A stretch of 64,000 bases of DNA from JAUMBM01 sp964441755. GTDB lineage: Bacteria > Bacteroidota > Bacteroidia > Chitinophagales > Saprospiraceae. The notes beneath the pieces are model-generated. The model saw only the letters and a program-made list of their open reading frames with translations. It was not told the DNA's origin and made no database searches. The DNA lies in contig CAYTVG010000003.1 of assembly GCA_964441755.1 (NCBI GenBank), positions 248,001 to 312,000 of the forward strand, read 5' to 3'. The position numbers and the translations under genes are program-made. Position 1 is the stretch's first letter, and every line of letters starts with the position of its first letter. Positions 27,101-35,030 of the stretch are shown piece by piece.

Positions 27101-29785
27101 GGGTGCCCAGTTGTCAGGCTGGTCGTTGATAACCAAGGTCGTCGTTGCTGATGAACTCTGTCCGGCAGCATCGACATAGGTAGCCGTAAAGACCTTACCG
27201 CTATCAGCGGCCACCAGTGGCCTTCTGAATTCAAAATAACCCGCCAGTGTATCAATATACGTCGGCTGTACTACAATTCCGCCAAGGCTGAAAGAAGCCC
27301 TTGCGGGTACCACCGGATTGTCACAGTCGTCGAGAATAGTCACCGAGAGGGTTGCCAACAGGGTATCCCGGCAAGCCGGCATGGTAAATGTATTGACGGC
27401 GGCTATCACCACATCAGCGGGTGCCGGATCGTTCTGATTCACCTGTAGTGTTGGCGAAAGCTGCACGTTTTGATAAGTAATGGTCAGTTGATGTGTACCA
27501 GCCACCAAATTGCCGGCGACCTCGACATAGACAGCATTGGCACCTATCGCTTCTGTATGATGAAACGCGCTGCCGCTGGTACTTGGAAGCCCTGAACTAC
27601 CCCCATCGAAACTGAGGTCTTCAAGGTTGATAGGTTCGCAGTCATCTTCAATAATGAAACTATAGACAGAAGGTACATTGGCAGCACAAGCCGGCAGACT
27701 GACAGACTCAGCACCAGCCAATATAGAGGGAGGTTGATTGTCTCCCGCCTGCTCTACCGTCACCAATTGGTCAATAAAACCCACATTACCAGCGGGATCT
27801 GTATAGGTAGCTGCCAGCAAATAACTACCCGCTGCGGGAAAACTTACCGTATACTCGCGATAATTGACGCCTGTATAATTGAGCGTAGCCGTCGCACCGC
27901 TAAAGTTAGGCGTGAATGCCCCCCAGTTGATGATATCCTGATCGCAACGATCATTCAGTTGAAAAGTCACGATGGCATCGACAGATGTAGCGCAGACAGG
28001 AATCACAAACTGGGTGTTGGCCGTAATCACTACCTGTGGCACGATGTTATCCCGGATATTGGCAATCAACTGCAGGCCATTCATGCCGTTGGCTATATTG
28101 CCGGAAACGTCCCTGCCACGAACAGCTATGGTTGTACTGCCTGTGCTCCAGTGAATATCCATCACGTAAAAGCCGGCTCCGTCATTGGAGAAATTCACCT
28201 GTGTGGCCGGTTGTATGGTTGAGGGAGTGGTTGTAACCAAAGCAGAAAGCGCATTTGGGGTCGTTATCACTCCGTCGCAATTGTCAAATCCGTAAACATA
28301 ATAGCTATCCTGCCGCCCACAAGCACCTTCCGGCAGCTCCAGCGTACCCATATTGATTGCTGTACCCGGCGCTGTAGCAGGGTCGTTGTCTACAACAATA
28401 TTGCCCAAAAGATCGTACACGTAAAATACAGGTCGGGTGACATCTGTCCCGTTGGGCACTGTGACCGTAACGATGGTTGGTTCACCCGGAGGATTACAGG
28501 GGCCGGTCTCCGAAACTGAAACAGCATACGAGCCGGCACCAACGTTGTTGAACTGGAAATTACCCTGTCCCATACCAAGATAGGTCACAATCGAAGGGCT
28601 GGGCGGTGTACTGCCCCCGGGACCGGAGCCCGGAACGGGCGTTGCCGTCACCATATAGGTTCCTGTACAAGTCGTGCCATCCGCAATTGTCACCCGAAAA
28701 GCACCATCCGCAACATAGCCGGGACTGCTGAACGGACAGCTTGGCTGACTGAGTACTGTGCTCGTGACAGTGTAAGGTGCATCCAGGGTGGTAAAAAGGC
28801 CCGGACCGGCACAAGCTGATACATTGGCCGGCATGCTGAGTCCGTCACAAGTCTCTGATACAAACCAATGGTAGCGAGTGCCTGGTTGCAGGCCGCCAAC
28901 GACTACTCTGACTTGCTGATTGACAACCTGCATGCTGCTTACAGGCGCGCTAAAGGAAGGTACACCATTCGTAAAGCACACATTGGTATTGACAACTGTG
29001 CGACCAAGATCACCGCAATCCCGAATACCCAGCCCCCCGACAACTATCGTCCAGCAGTTGTCCATAGGCGTATTTTGGGATGTCCACCTAAGTTCCATGG
29101 ACTCCTGACTTACATTAGATGAACTCAGGCCTGTTGGCATCGGACAGGAAGGAGAACTCAGCGGGCAGTTTAGTATACTGGCTCCCAATAGATTGCCGGC
29201 ATAATTGGCCGTTACTGAAGCCGCAGTCACCGTCATCAGATTGCCAAGCGCAAATCCTCCGCAATGAGTGGCAACGGCCTGCCTTATGGCACTGGTATCT
29301 TGCAGAATACGCACAGGTGGCAGGCTGCCCGCACAATCGGCTGTAAGACTGAAGCTAAACAAGCGGATCTGCTGACCACTGACGGCATTCAGGCCGGGCG
29401 AAGACGTCAGCGAGCAACGATATACTTCATACCCACCCAAATCAGCCGGATTACCGCCAGGGCAATTGCTGGCATAGTACGCAGCCGTAATACGCTCAGC
29501 ACGCCAGCTGCCCGTGATGGAATTCATGCTGCCATTGGCCGGCAAAACAGGAATTACAGGCGTAATGGCTGTACCAGCGGGAATTAAGACCGTGAAGACT
29601 GCACCCGACTGAATGGTCGCGTTGCTGGCAGAAAAATTTGGCGTAGCAATGGCTGTGACCATGAGTGGATTGGCCGGATCCTGCACCAGTCCATACGTAA
29701 GAGACTGCGCAGGAAGACGGACACCTAGCAGGAATAAAACCGCCAGCAGCTGTACAATCCGTAAACAGGATACGCTCTTTTTCAT
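21182..29785 (-). CDS. giant multidomain secreted protein with dockerin-like, cohesin-like and T9SS sorting domains
   Basis: From the ATG at 29785 the product has 2867 residues; the codon at 29791 is a TTG and less likely. A signal peptide (MKKSVSCLRIVQLLAVLFLLG) is followed by an Ig/fibronectin-like region near 200-330 and a long run of HYR/Ig-like modules, several starting with a PAC motif (IPVCATSVDA, LPACAANVPS, MPACRDTLLA, LPACDDPSAT). Near 2450-2520 there is a carboxypeptidase-like domain, then two dockerin-like calcium loops (NGVSTLDLVLINKHIL near 2520; DANRSGSITTLDLVQIRR near 2555). A cohesin-like beta domain lies near 2650-2760. From about 2785 (ALYQNVPNPFSD) to the end is a type A T9SS sorting domain ending KMVVTK. 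It should therefore pass the outer membrane by T9SS and be surface-attached or released. An adhesin or matrix role is inference. Confidence 0.9.
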   Translation of the reverse strand: MKKSVSCLRIVQLLAVLFLLGVRLPAQSLTYGLVQDPANPLMVTAIATPNFSASNATIQSGAVFTVLIPAGTAITPVIPVLPANGSMNSITGSWRAERITAAYYASNCPGGNPADLGGYEVYRCSLTSSPGLNAVSGQQIRLFSFSLTADCAGSLPPVRILQDTSAIRQAVATHCGGFALGNLMTVTAASVTANYAGNLLGASILNCPLSSPSCPMPTGLSSSNVSQESMELRWTSQNTPMDNCWTIVVGGLGIRDCGDLGRTVVNTNVCFTNGVPSFSAPVSSMQVVNQQVRVVVGGLQPGTRYHWFVSETCDGLSMPANVSACAGPGLFTTLDAPYTVTSTVLSQPSCPFSSPGYVADGAFRVTIADGTTCTGTYMVTATPVPGSGPGGSTPPSPSIVTYLGMGQGNFQFNNVGAGSYAVSVSETGPCNPPGEPTIVTVTVPNGTDVTRPVFYVYDLLGNIVVDNDPATAPGTAINMGTLELPEGACGRQDSYYVYGFDNCDGVITTPNALSALVTTTPSTIQPATQVNFSNDGAGFYVMDIHWSTGSTTIAVRGRDVSGNIANGMNGLQLIANIRDNIVPQVVITANTQFVIPVCATSVDAIVTFQLNDRCDQDIINWGAFTPNFSGATATLNYTGVNYREYTVSFPAAGSYLLAATYTDPAGNVGFIDQLVTVEQAGDNQPPSILAGAESVSLPACAANVPSVYSFIIEDDCEPINLEDLSFDGGSSGLPSTSGSAFHHTEAIGANAVYVEVAGNLVAGTHQLTITYQNVQLSPTLQVNQNDPAPADVVIAAVNTFTMPACRDTLLATLSVTILDDCDNPVVPARASFSLGGIVVQPTYIDTLAGYFEFRRPLVAADSGKVFTATYVDAAGQSSSATTTLVINDQPDNWAPIIVYPSQDIIVNLPACDDPSATVVFEVTATDNCGVASLTTNFQPGVTNASIVASVGGARMAVISAPGTYTVLLTATDINGNTTVEDFRIIVNQPPRPVTNLGCLGNLNVTLGDDCKVLVTPQMVLSGNMGCVDPSLFRVTVEDSNPSNGPIVDGCGVFPYMVTLPVPPPQSGFTGAFAPANWTLSPSAAGASASFNGNILTLTTSAAGVPDGNDPSLDELDAFAAVGMPANGNLRFDYTWTNADIDFDWFIIGVNGTVVAQGTASSSGVFNQQLTAGQVLIVGIDDDGQGPAGQELRVSNWLFTPSNPFAGVSFTTCWGNLFVEDKTAPSLTCPEDTGEANVEFTASVLSGSLGINDPRLDFSQYNCYLEILTSSSGASAGNAPGLRFYRTHSFQVSQTDTYTFDLSSTDLDANNGGAMAALYMGNFNPAEPCSRILCQNDQVFGATADLFLLTPGAGFGTVNFNPSMRLSLELVQGQTYTLLTTSSLPGQTGAYSWAVYGDARSSRLLNAPTMTARERRELICNDIDQVKLSGNVAAMDENGNLLPSGNRWCYRTDRNGNVVMPTNPTRAARMQQLLNALSLTGYPHNGDSFGGALTDNCGNIRVCVTEVVNKTFNCTASTIQRTFTVSDKLESPCTGEPMVSSCTQQITFRKPNVQDIQFPPFTAFLECGQSFTTNAAGNPNPRHSGYPFIRTAFGNIDLDQTICNLGTSYADQGAVPICTGARSVIRRWTVLDFCAPTQSRVFNQLVTVGDYSAPQLTAATVDYNLDGTPDVLSFPSSSLSCAAYFQLPTPASIVEFCSNATISVDVLQGTSGNIVIASGSPSQLVGPIEKGSHRLRYTAVDGCGNSSQMFTPFQIIDEVAPTAQCDNALHVSLTGPVGQAGLVTVSAARVFATDIDEGSRDNCSPVRYEVRRRVDAGINYGCLNAFDYNGNGSIIDDEVRLSAPSGQSNVPNQYYTPWREFIDATCCDVSGLLRIELRVWDDANTNNLFGSWYGNDDANDDGLADIDLRDNFNVCWMDVVVEDKVNPTCTAPQSMTISCSSLPATFPTNLATAWTSSELTTRNVLNDAFGQATGSDNCVVQQIAELAPLDQRDDCGYGTITRRFQAIDGQGLVSLNNCRQLITINEIHNYEIKFPRDAMADCSVANIPGIETRILGCDLLAISGANGENDEQFTADGLECFKIRRTYRVINWCQWDGESPPVVIRRDEDCDNLGGDEDVWVLVRTVAGTATPANPTAAVVYLDRDNNELNNIPATGTNRCNTPPGSLPVGHWANSQSTPDLAPPSSGNPQLRSYGYYEYSQFIKIFDSSAPEVTVEPFSDFCSFDNLSCSAQASFNFTVSDGCGLSSMQARVLLDLDVVDANQDGQITPGEFSQDANLSATLVNQGEGNYSLTGNFPIGRHALLIAAADGCNNSGQGRIVVFNVRDCKATAPSCLNGFTAALSNIDHNGDGTPDGAITPEIWPSEFVSSLDSDCTGPLKLAVYTAQLPPGVAPDPVGASVIQFDCEDFLANGGSAGTTALIPVYVYAIDGAGNFDFCQSFMVIQDPNGLCTQQNVMATVSGAIFTEEDEPVQGVTVTINGQVDYSMTTGGNGRFEFQEIETGYDYTISASMNANATNGVSTLDLVLINKHILQAQRLDSPYKLIAADANRSGSITTLDLVQIRRLVLNIANQLPNNSSWRFIDANYDFPDPDNPWLTPFPELINLNNLSGSVANRQFVAIKVGDVNNSAAPNLMATEERSTKGKFYFEVADIEMQAGEIYTIPVTAAELAEIEGYQFTLQVDAARINLLQVLPGIVEEGHYNDQQLTNGVLTMSWNWAGGRVDEFLDTGEPLFSLQIRPLEKVRLSEVMGITSRYTHAEAYTAAGDRLDPVLNFLVDAPSADGFALYQNVPNPFSDVTIIGFMLPEDQLVTMNIQDALGRVVKTIREHMPAGRNEIQISAGDLGGTGVFYYTLSTGEYTATRKMVVTK

Positions 29786-30200
29786 GTGCAAATGAATTGT
29801 GATTCTTGGTTTAATAACTGCCCCATGTATGTCCCGTGGTGACAGACAGGGATGACACTCTTTCTATTCCAAAAACCGTTCCAATTTTACACAGAAGCAA
29901 CACAATAAGCCCTTATCTTCTTTCAAAAATTCAAAAACACCTATTTTACAGATACTTATGTGTTAATAAAATATTTTCTATGCTAAATAATTATCAGCGT
30001 TCGCACAAGTAAAGCTTACTGGTTGCATTGATAACAGCGGGGGCATGTTCGGGAAAGAATTCCGGAGGCCAAAGTTGCCTGTACTTTCAAAGCGTTTTGT
30101 ACTTCGGAAGGAGCACAGCCGAAGCCGGCTATCTGAGAACAGTATAACCCAACAGAAAAATACGGCCGTCCGGAAGCCGGAAAAAAATCCGGACCATACC
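29786..30200. other. gene-free region upstream of the giant cargo gene
   Basis: About 415 bases. The part 29900-30010 is AT-rich and may hold the promoter of the giant gene, but no exact TAnnTTTG box on the minus strand was found. A short CCGGA/TCCGG inverted repeat around 30177-30192 lies just after the stop of the next gene. Nothing else recognisable. Confidence 0.5.
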
Positions 30201-31694
30201 CTAAAGGAGTGACTCGAGCCGGTGACTGATTAATTTCCAGAGATGCTGATAGGGAATCACCTCCAGTTGCTGCGGAATAACCCGGTATACGAGCATAGAC
30301 TGCAGTTCTTCCAGGTATTGGATATGCTGTTGAACTCGCTGCGGCTGGTATTTTACCTTTTTTAGCCGCAGAAGTAAGCGCACGAAAAGCTGCTGACGCA
30401 CAGGGTGTACGCTTAGAGATTGACGATTGGCCCACTGCCGCAATTTATCCAGTGCATTGTCTGCTTTGACCCACTGCCGGTCTGTTATATAGTTGACTGC
30501 CACCAGTATTTCCTCCAGTAGCTGAAAATTGCGCCCGGCGGGTTCGGCAGCGGCAATGGCCAGGAGATTGTCCTTCATCTTCACCCTTACAACCCGGTCT
30601 TCCATGCCCTGCATTTTCAAACAATAGCCGATATAGCTCCCGATCACCCTCCATTTGTACTGCTCAGTAGCAGGCCGGCGGTAAAACTGAACTGAAGTGG
30701 CCACATGATTAAAGATGGCCATAGCATGATTGTAGTGCTCTGTATGTGCAGCCAGCAGTAGATAATACTCCATAAAAGTAAACCATGCGCTGCTGCCAGC
30801 CTCGAGCCCGGGCAGCACCTTTTCAGCGGCCTCCATACCCCTCTTATAGTCCTGCAAGTACAGACAGGCTGCCATTTGGCATATATAAAAATTGGTCCAT
30901 ACTTCCTCCGGATAGAAGCGCGGCAGTGTATCCAGATAAGCCAGAGCCTGTGTGCAGATATCGATAGCCGCTTCCGCATCTTTTTCGATAAGATACTGCA
31001 TAGCCCATGCATGATACATATGAAAATATATCCAGGGAGAATTGTTGCGGTCCGAAAGACCCAACAGTTCGTTACACAGTTCGGGCAACTCCTGTTGGCG
31101 GGTTTCAGCAGCAGGAAGAAGATAGAGTTGTTGCACCCTAAAAAACAGGGATTCAGCCCGTACTTCGGCCTGAAATTGCTCCAACAACTGCTGAAGCTCT
31201 GCGTCAAAGACATCAAAAGAAGTCGCATCTCCCTCCCGCAGTGCATACTCGCAAAGAAAGCGGAGCACATTGAGCCGCAAATTGCTAAGATGGTACTTCT
31301 GCGTGATACCCAGTAACTGCCGGCACATTTGTGCTGCCGAAAAATGAGCACCCTGATCGCGAAGAATGTTAATCAGTGCCCAGTCCTTTTGTGCATGATA
31401 ATGTGCCTGCTCATACTTGGAAGCCGAAGGCTTGTTGAGATCCAGAAAAAAAAGTGTATTCAGCAGCCTTTTTCGGAAGCGGGACTTTAACTGCCTGTAG
31501 CGTGCATCCTGTGGTTCGCAACTGTACAATAATTCTGCGGCCTCCTGATCATTTCTAAACTGGTTGGAAAGGATCCCTCTGTAAAATTCATTGAACTTGC
31601 TCTGCTTTTGCTGCGCCTCACTATCGTCTAATATTTCTATATGAGCCAGTTTTTTACGGGTGACGATGCGGCTTATTTCTAACAGACTTTTCAT
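30201..31694 (-). CDS. cytoplasmic helical-repeat (TPR-like) protein of unknown function
   Basis: I do not recognise a characterised family. The 497 residues have no signal peptide or membrane segment and are almost entirely helical, with recurring pairs of amphipathic helices (AAIDICTQALAYLDTL, AACLYLQDYKRGMEAAEKVL, HYNHAMAIFNHV), so a TPR-like solenoid is likely. The N-terminal 100 residues are basic and rich in Gln/Lys (KLAHIEILDDSEAQQKQSKF). The solenoid suggests a protein-protein interaction role. It is on the same strand as the giant T9SS cargo gene and upstream of it, but a 415-base gap makes a shared transcript doubtful. Upstream lies a hairpin and the DUF2795 gene. Confidence 0.8.
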   Translation of the reverse strand: MKSLLEISRIVTRKKLAHIEILDDSEAQQKQSKFNEFYRGILSNQFRNDQEAAELLYSCEPQDARYRQLKSRFRKRLLNTLFFLDLNKPSASKYEQAHYHAQKDWALINILRDQGAHFSAAQMCRQLLGITQKYHLSNLRLNVLRFLCEYALREGDATSFDVFDAELQQLLEQFQAEVRAESLFFRVQQLYLLPAAETRQQELPELCNELLGLSDRNNSPWIYFHMYHAWAMQYLIEKDAEAAIDICTQALAYLDTLPRFYPEEVWTNFYICQMAACLYLQDYKRGMEAAEKVLPGLEAGSSAWFTFMEYYLLLAAHTEHYNHAMAIFNHVATSVQFYRRPATEQYKWRVIGSYIGYCLKMQGMEDRVVRVKMKDNLLAIAAAEPAGRNFQLLEEILVAVNYITDRQWVKADNALDKLRQWANRQSLSVHPVRQQLFVRLLLRLKKVKYQPQRVQQHIQYLEELQSMLVYRVIPQQLEVIPYQHLWKLISHRLESLL

Positions 31695-31821
31695 ACAGCC
31701 TAATTTTTTGCTTAAAGACTGCCCGACCCCGATTAGCCCGAAATCAAACCAAGTGCCAGGTGAATAAGTATCAATTTCGCCATTTTTTTCGACAACAACA
31801 ATTGCTTAAGCCCATATTGCA

Positions 31822-31857
31822 AAAAAGGTTTTGCAAGTACATTTGCAAAACCTTTTT
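31822..31857 (-). terminator. 15-bp hairpin after the DUF2795 gene
   Basis: The arms 31822-31836 and 31843-31857 are exact reverse complements (AAAAAGGTTTTGCAA) around a 6-base loop. On the minus strand the hairpin ends in a T-run, starting about 24 bases after the DUF2795 stop. Confidence 0.7.
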
Positions 31858-31880
31858 ACGCAGTTGTGAGCCGGCAGTTA

Positions 31881-32102
31881 CTAGTATTCATCCTCATTGA
31901 AGAGAAAGTCATCCTTTCGCGGGTAGTCGGGCCAGATATCATCGATACCTTCATAAATCTCCCCCTCATCCTCCATCGACTGGAGGTTTTCGATCACTTC
32001 CAGGGGGAGACCTGAACGGATGGCGTAGTCAATCAATTCGTCCCGAGTTGCGGGCCAGGGAGCATCCTCAAGGTGAGAGGCAAGATCCAATGTCCAATAC
32101 AT
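31881..32102 (-). CDS. DUF2795 domain protein
   Basis: A 73-residue acidic protein with the pattern typical of small DUF2795 proteins of Bacteroidota: YWTLDLASHLEDAPWPATRDELIDYA at the start and IWPDYPRKDDFLFNEDEY at the end. The function of the family is not known. There is no signal peptide, so it is cytoplasmic. It has its own predicted -7 box and terminator and is probably transcribed alone. The very acidic C-terminus (about eight acidic residues in the last twenty) is visible. Confidence 0.85.
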   Translation of the reverse strand: MYWTLDLASHLEDAPWPATRDELIDYAIRSGLPLEVIENLQSMEDEGEIYEGIDDIWPDYPRKDDFLFNEDEY

Positions 32103-32165
32103 AGACTACGAATTTTTATGGATAAAAAAGATAAAACAACCCATTGCGTTTGGGTAAATTTTCCG

Positions 32166-32173
32166 CAAAACTA
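32166..32173 (-). promoter_or_regulatory. predicted -7 box for the DUF2795 gene
   Basis: The minus strand reads TAGTTTTG, matching TAnnTTTG, 63 bases upstream of the ATG at 32102. No TTG at the usual distance was seen. Confidence 0.4.
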
Positions 32174-32328
32174 ATAAACCGATTCTCTTTTTCGGCCTTT
32201 TTTCTAATATTTTTTCAAAATAAAGCACAAAACAATTAAATAAAACAAAATATATTTTTTTTAAAATAAAATTTATTTTTTAGTGCTTTTTTTGATTTTA
32301 TATTTTTTAACAATCGTTTCGATCCAAA
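32174..32328. other. extremely AT-rich intergenic block
   Basis: Between about 32200 and 32320 the sequence is almost all A and T, with runs of T and A, against roughly balanced base composition around it. It lies between the stop of the transglutaminase-like gene and the DUF2795 promoter. It may act as a terminator, an UP-like element or a curved or nucleoid-protein-bound segment. No gene is seen. Confidence 0.6.
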
Positions 32329-33531
32329 TTATTTTGGCTGATATTCTCCGACTATGGTAAAACTCAATCCTTCATATCCAAGCGGAATGACACAAACATC
32401 GGAAGAATCTGCCGGTCCGGTAGGGTCACAAAAAAAATACCTCCGCCCTTGGTGGGTGAAGTAGTCCCCCTCAGCAGCCGGCAGTCCAACAGCCAGGCTC
32501 ACATGATCCTCCCAGGCTATGACCAGCAGGGGCAAGTTGAGCAATTCCTTAAGCAAGTTGTAATAAAGGGCAGTCCGGTCTTCACAATCAGACTGCTGGT
32601 AGTAGAATAGCTCATCAGCTACCATAGATTTTTGACCTTGCCTGCCATCGGGCAACGGAATCTCGCCGTAAGCAAAACCCGTCCTGCAGAGGGCTGCGAG
32701 AAAAGATAATTTCTCCCGCTCTGTCATCTCCTCCATATAAGTCTCAAGCTGCGGCAGCAGGCTGGACGAAAGGCTGGCAGACATTGAAGCCCTGATGAAA
32801 TGTATTTCGTCAAGCACCGGGTACGTATTGAGTAATTCGACCCGGCTGGCATCGTAAGTCAGGGATAATCGATAATCGGCCCCCTGATAAACGAAGCTGA
32901 AGCGTCGGCTGACAGGTCTTTCCGGCAGTGCCGGCCATGTGTCAAGTGAAAAATCAAAACCACGGCCTTGTCGCCTCGGCTCGGTCAGCATGCTTACTGA
33001 AGATCTGCCTCCTGGTCTTGGTCTTCCAATAGCCTGAAGATTGAAATAACTAAGGCCTGCATCTTCAATTTGAGATACCTCATACAAGGGTGTAACAACG
33101 TATACGAAGACAAAGAGTTCGCGATGACTGATAACCAGCCTGATATCATAGCCGCTATGATATAATAAAGCTGCTGTCAGTATCCTTCGCTGCAACGCCC
33201 GTGAAGGCAGCAGGAGCTGATCAACAGCCTGTTCGATGAGCTGGTAATACAACCAGTCATTCAGCCGGAGCTGATCCTTGTACCAGCGGAGGTCATAAAG
33301 AAGCTGCTCACACAGATGCCGCTCTGTCCAGCGCCATCCTTTAATAAGTGATGACTCTTCGAGTAGCAGCCTGCTGCGTGGCAATTTGTCGGGATTGTAT
33401 GACAACTCTATAGCTGTCCCGTAAAAAGAAAAAGTAATTGAAGAAGCCCTGAGTCCTGCAACAGACAGCAGCATATAAAGGACCAGGCAGTAGGCAGCAT
33501 ATCGCCCATACCAAACAAAGCGGTGGCTCAT
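32329..33531 (-). CDS. secreted transglutaminase-like protein of unknown function
   Basis: The 400-residue product starts with a likely signal peptide or anchor (YAAYCLVLYMLLSVAGLRAS). The N-terminal two thirds resemble no family I know; there are several Tyr/Leu-rich helices and a hydrophobic beta segment (ELFVFVYVVTPLYEV). The C-terminal part has a transglutaminase-like triad in the right order and spacing: Cys316 in QQSDCEDRT, His343 in WEDHVSLAV and Asp369 in FFCDPTG. Proteins of this fold act as proteases, cross-linkers or amidases, or only bind peptides. The protein would act in the envelope. It is between queA (upstream, same strand) and an AT-rich gap. Confidence 0.75.
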   Translation of the reverse strand: MSHRFVWYGRYAAYCLVLYMLLSVAGLRASSITFSFYGTAIELSYNPDKLPRSRLLLEESSLIKGWRWTERHLCEQLLYDLRWYKDQLRLNDWLYYQLIEQAVDQLLLPSRALQRRILTAALLYHSGYDIRLVISHRELFVFVYVVTPLYEVSQIEDAGLSYFNLQAIGRPRPGGRSSVSMLTEPRRQGRGFDFSLDTWPALPERPVSRRFSFVYQGADYRLSLTYDASRVELLNTYPVLDEIHFIRASMSASLSSSLLPQLETYMEEMTEREKLSFLAALCRTGFAYGEIPLPDGRQGQKSMVADELFYYQQSDCEDRTALYYNLLKELLNLPLLVIAWEDHVSLAVGLPAAEGDYFTHQGRRYFFCDPTGPADSSDVCVIPLGYEGLSFTIVGEYQPK

Positions 33532-33578
33532 ATTGTGCAGTCATTAAAACACGCAGGTAACCTAAGTACCTAACTGAA

Positions 33579-33672
33579 AACGGTTCCTTTCCTGCACGTT
33601 TTTCTGCTTTACTTCATTCATCCGGTGTCAGGTGAATGAAAAAAGATGAAAACCTGGAGAAAAGGAACCGTT
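33579..33672. repeat. nested inverted repeats between two minus-strand genes
   Basis: An outer pair of 12-base arms (AACGGTTCCTTT at 33579-33590 and its reverse complement at 33661-33672) encloses an inner pair of 8-base arms (TTCATTCA 33613-33620 and TGAATGAA 33633-33640). The structure lies between queA and the transglutaminase-like gene and could be a queA terminator or a structured leader. Confidence 0.55.
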
Positions 33673-33727
33673 GGGAGCTCACTGAGAAAATCCCGGACAC
33701 GAGCTTAGAAAAAATCGGTGGAGATCC

Positions 33728-34792
33728 CTACAAGATCAGCATAGCATCGCCATAGCTAAAGAAACGGTACTCCTCCTTAATAGCCTCATGGTAAGCCTCC
33801 ATGACCAACTCGTAGCCGCCGAAAGCTGCCACCATGATAATAAGGCTTGACTTAGGCAGATGAAAGTTGGTAACCATAGAATTGGCGATACTAAAATCGT
33901 AGGGAGGGTAGATAAATTTATTCGTCCAGCCTTCCGCAGGCTTTAAGTAACCTTCTGACGATACGGAGGTTTCGACTGCCCGCATGGTCGTTGTCCCAAT
34001 GGAACAAATTCGGCTACCCTTTTCTTTCGCCTGGTTGACTTTAGTAGCCTCATCCGCCAAAATGCGGAAGTACTCGGCATCCATTTTATGCTTAGAGAGA
34101 TCCTCCACCTCGATGGTACGGAAAGTACCCAAACCAATGTGGAGCGTCAACTCAGCAAAATCTATACCCTTAATTTCGAGCCGCTTCAACAACTCCCTGC
34201 TGAAGTGCAGGCCTGCCGTCGGCGCAGCAACAGCTCCCACTTCCTTAGCAAAAACAGTCTGGTAGCGCTCTCTGTCAGATTTTTCAACCGGCCGGGTAAT
34301 GTATTTGGGCAGCGGTGTATTGCCCAGCGTGTAGAGGTCGCGCTGGAAATCCTCTTCCGGACCGTCGTAGAGAAAGCGGATAGTCCGGCCACGGGAGGTC
34401 GTATTGTCGACCACCTCTGCTACCAACACATCGTTGTCGTTTTCATCACTGAAGTAGAGTTTATTACCAACGCGAATTTTACGGGCAGGATCTACCAGCA
34501 CATCCCACAAACGTGCGTCATTGTTGAGCTCGCGCAACAGAAAGACCTCTATTTTGGCACCAGTTTTCTCTTTTCTGCCGTACATGCGGGCCGGAAAAAC
34601 TTTGGTATTGTTGAAGATCATCACATCACCCTCATCAAAATACTCCAGAATATCTTTGAATATCCGGTGCTCAATTTGGCCGGTTTTTCGATGCAGAACC
34701 ATCAATCTTGATTCATCTCTGTTTTTGGCCGGATACTGTGCGACCAAATGCTTAGGCAGGTCAAATCCGAAATGCGAGAGTTTAGTCCTCAT
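33728..34792 (-). CDS. queA: S-adenosylmethionine:tRNA ribosyltransferase-isomerase
   Basis: QueA transfers and rearranges the ribosyl part of SAM onto preQ1-tRNA to make epoxyqueuosine, the next-to-last step of queuosine synthesis at the wobble base. The 354 residues match the E. coli enzyme in length. Family motifs are clear: FDLPKHLVAQYPA at the start, FNNTKVFPARMYGRK, VDPARKIRVG, APTAGLHFSRELL, and LHIGLGTFR. No truncation is seen. A -7 box lies 28 bases upstream, and the next gene upstream is divergent, so it is probably the first gene of its transcript. No other queuosine gene is in the window. Confidence 0.96.
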   Translation of the reverse strand: MRTKLSHFGFDLPKHLVAQYPAKNRDESRLMVLHRKTGQIEHRIFKDILEYFDEGDVMIFNNTKVFPARMYGRKEKTGAKIEVFLLRELNNDARLWDVLVDPARKIRVGNKLYFSDENDNDVLVAEVVDNTTSRGRTIRFLYDGPEEDFQRDLYTLGNTPLPKYITRPVEKSDRERYQTVFAKEVGAVAAPTAGLHFSRELLKRLEIKGIDFAELTLHIGLGTFRTIEVEDLSKHKMDAEYFRILADEATKVNQAKEKGSRICSIGTTTMRAVETSVSSEGYLKPAEGWTNKFIYPPYDFSIANSMVTNFHLPKSSLIIMVAAFGGYELVMEAYHEAIKEEYRFFSYGDAMLIL

Positions 34793-34819
34793 CTAGTGGT
34801 TTTTTCTTACAATAGCCTG

Positions 34820-34827
34820 CAAAGGTA
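34820..34827 (-). promoter_or_regulatory. predicted -7 box for queA
   Basis: The minus strand reads TACCTTTG, 28 bases upstream of the queA ATG. It is the same box as found before lolD, the TonB receptor, the nuclease and rpsO. Confidence 0.5.
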
Positions 34828-35030
34828 ATAAAATATTCGGTACTATTCTTCGCTGTATTTGTGCAAAATACTGCTTGGGTTGTGCGTGCTGCACTTAGCC
34901 GTAACTGGCAGACGAAAAGCATCGTTTCATCGAAATATTGCCCGCATCTGCCTCCTTTATAGTAGCTTTAGGCCTGTAAAATAACAAATCGGCCCCGGAA
35001 TGGGTTGAGCCAACAGACAATCAGACTCGC

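Noticed and set aside
21182..29785. Giant gene as a possible polyketide/NRPS or CDI-type toxin
   Set aside because: There are no carrier, condensation or toxin domains; HYR/Ig modules and the T9SS tail explain it.
30016..30435. 139-codon minus-strand frame at the end of the helical-repeat gene
   Set aside because: It mostly overlaps the 3' end of the real gene in another frame and its tail is not protein-like.
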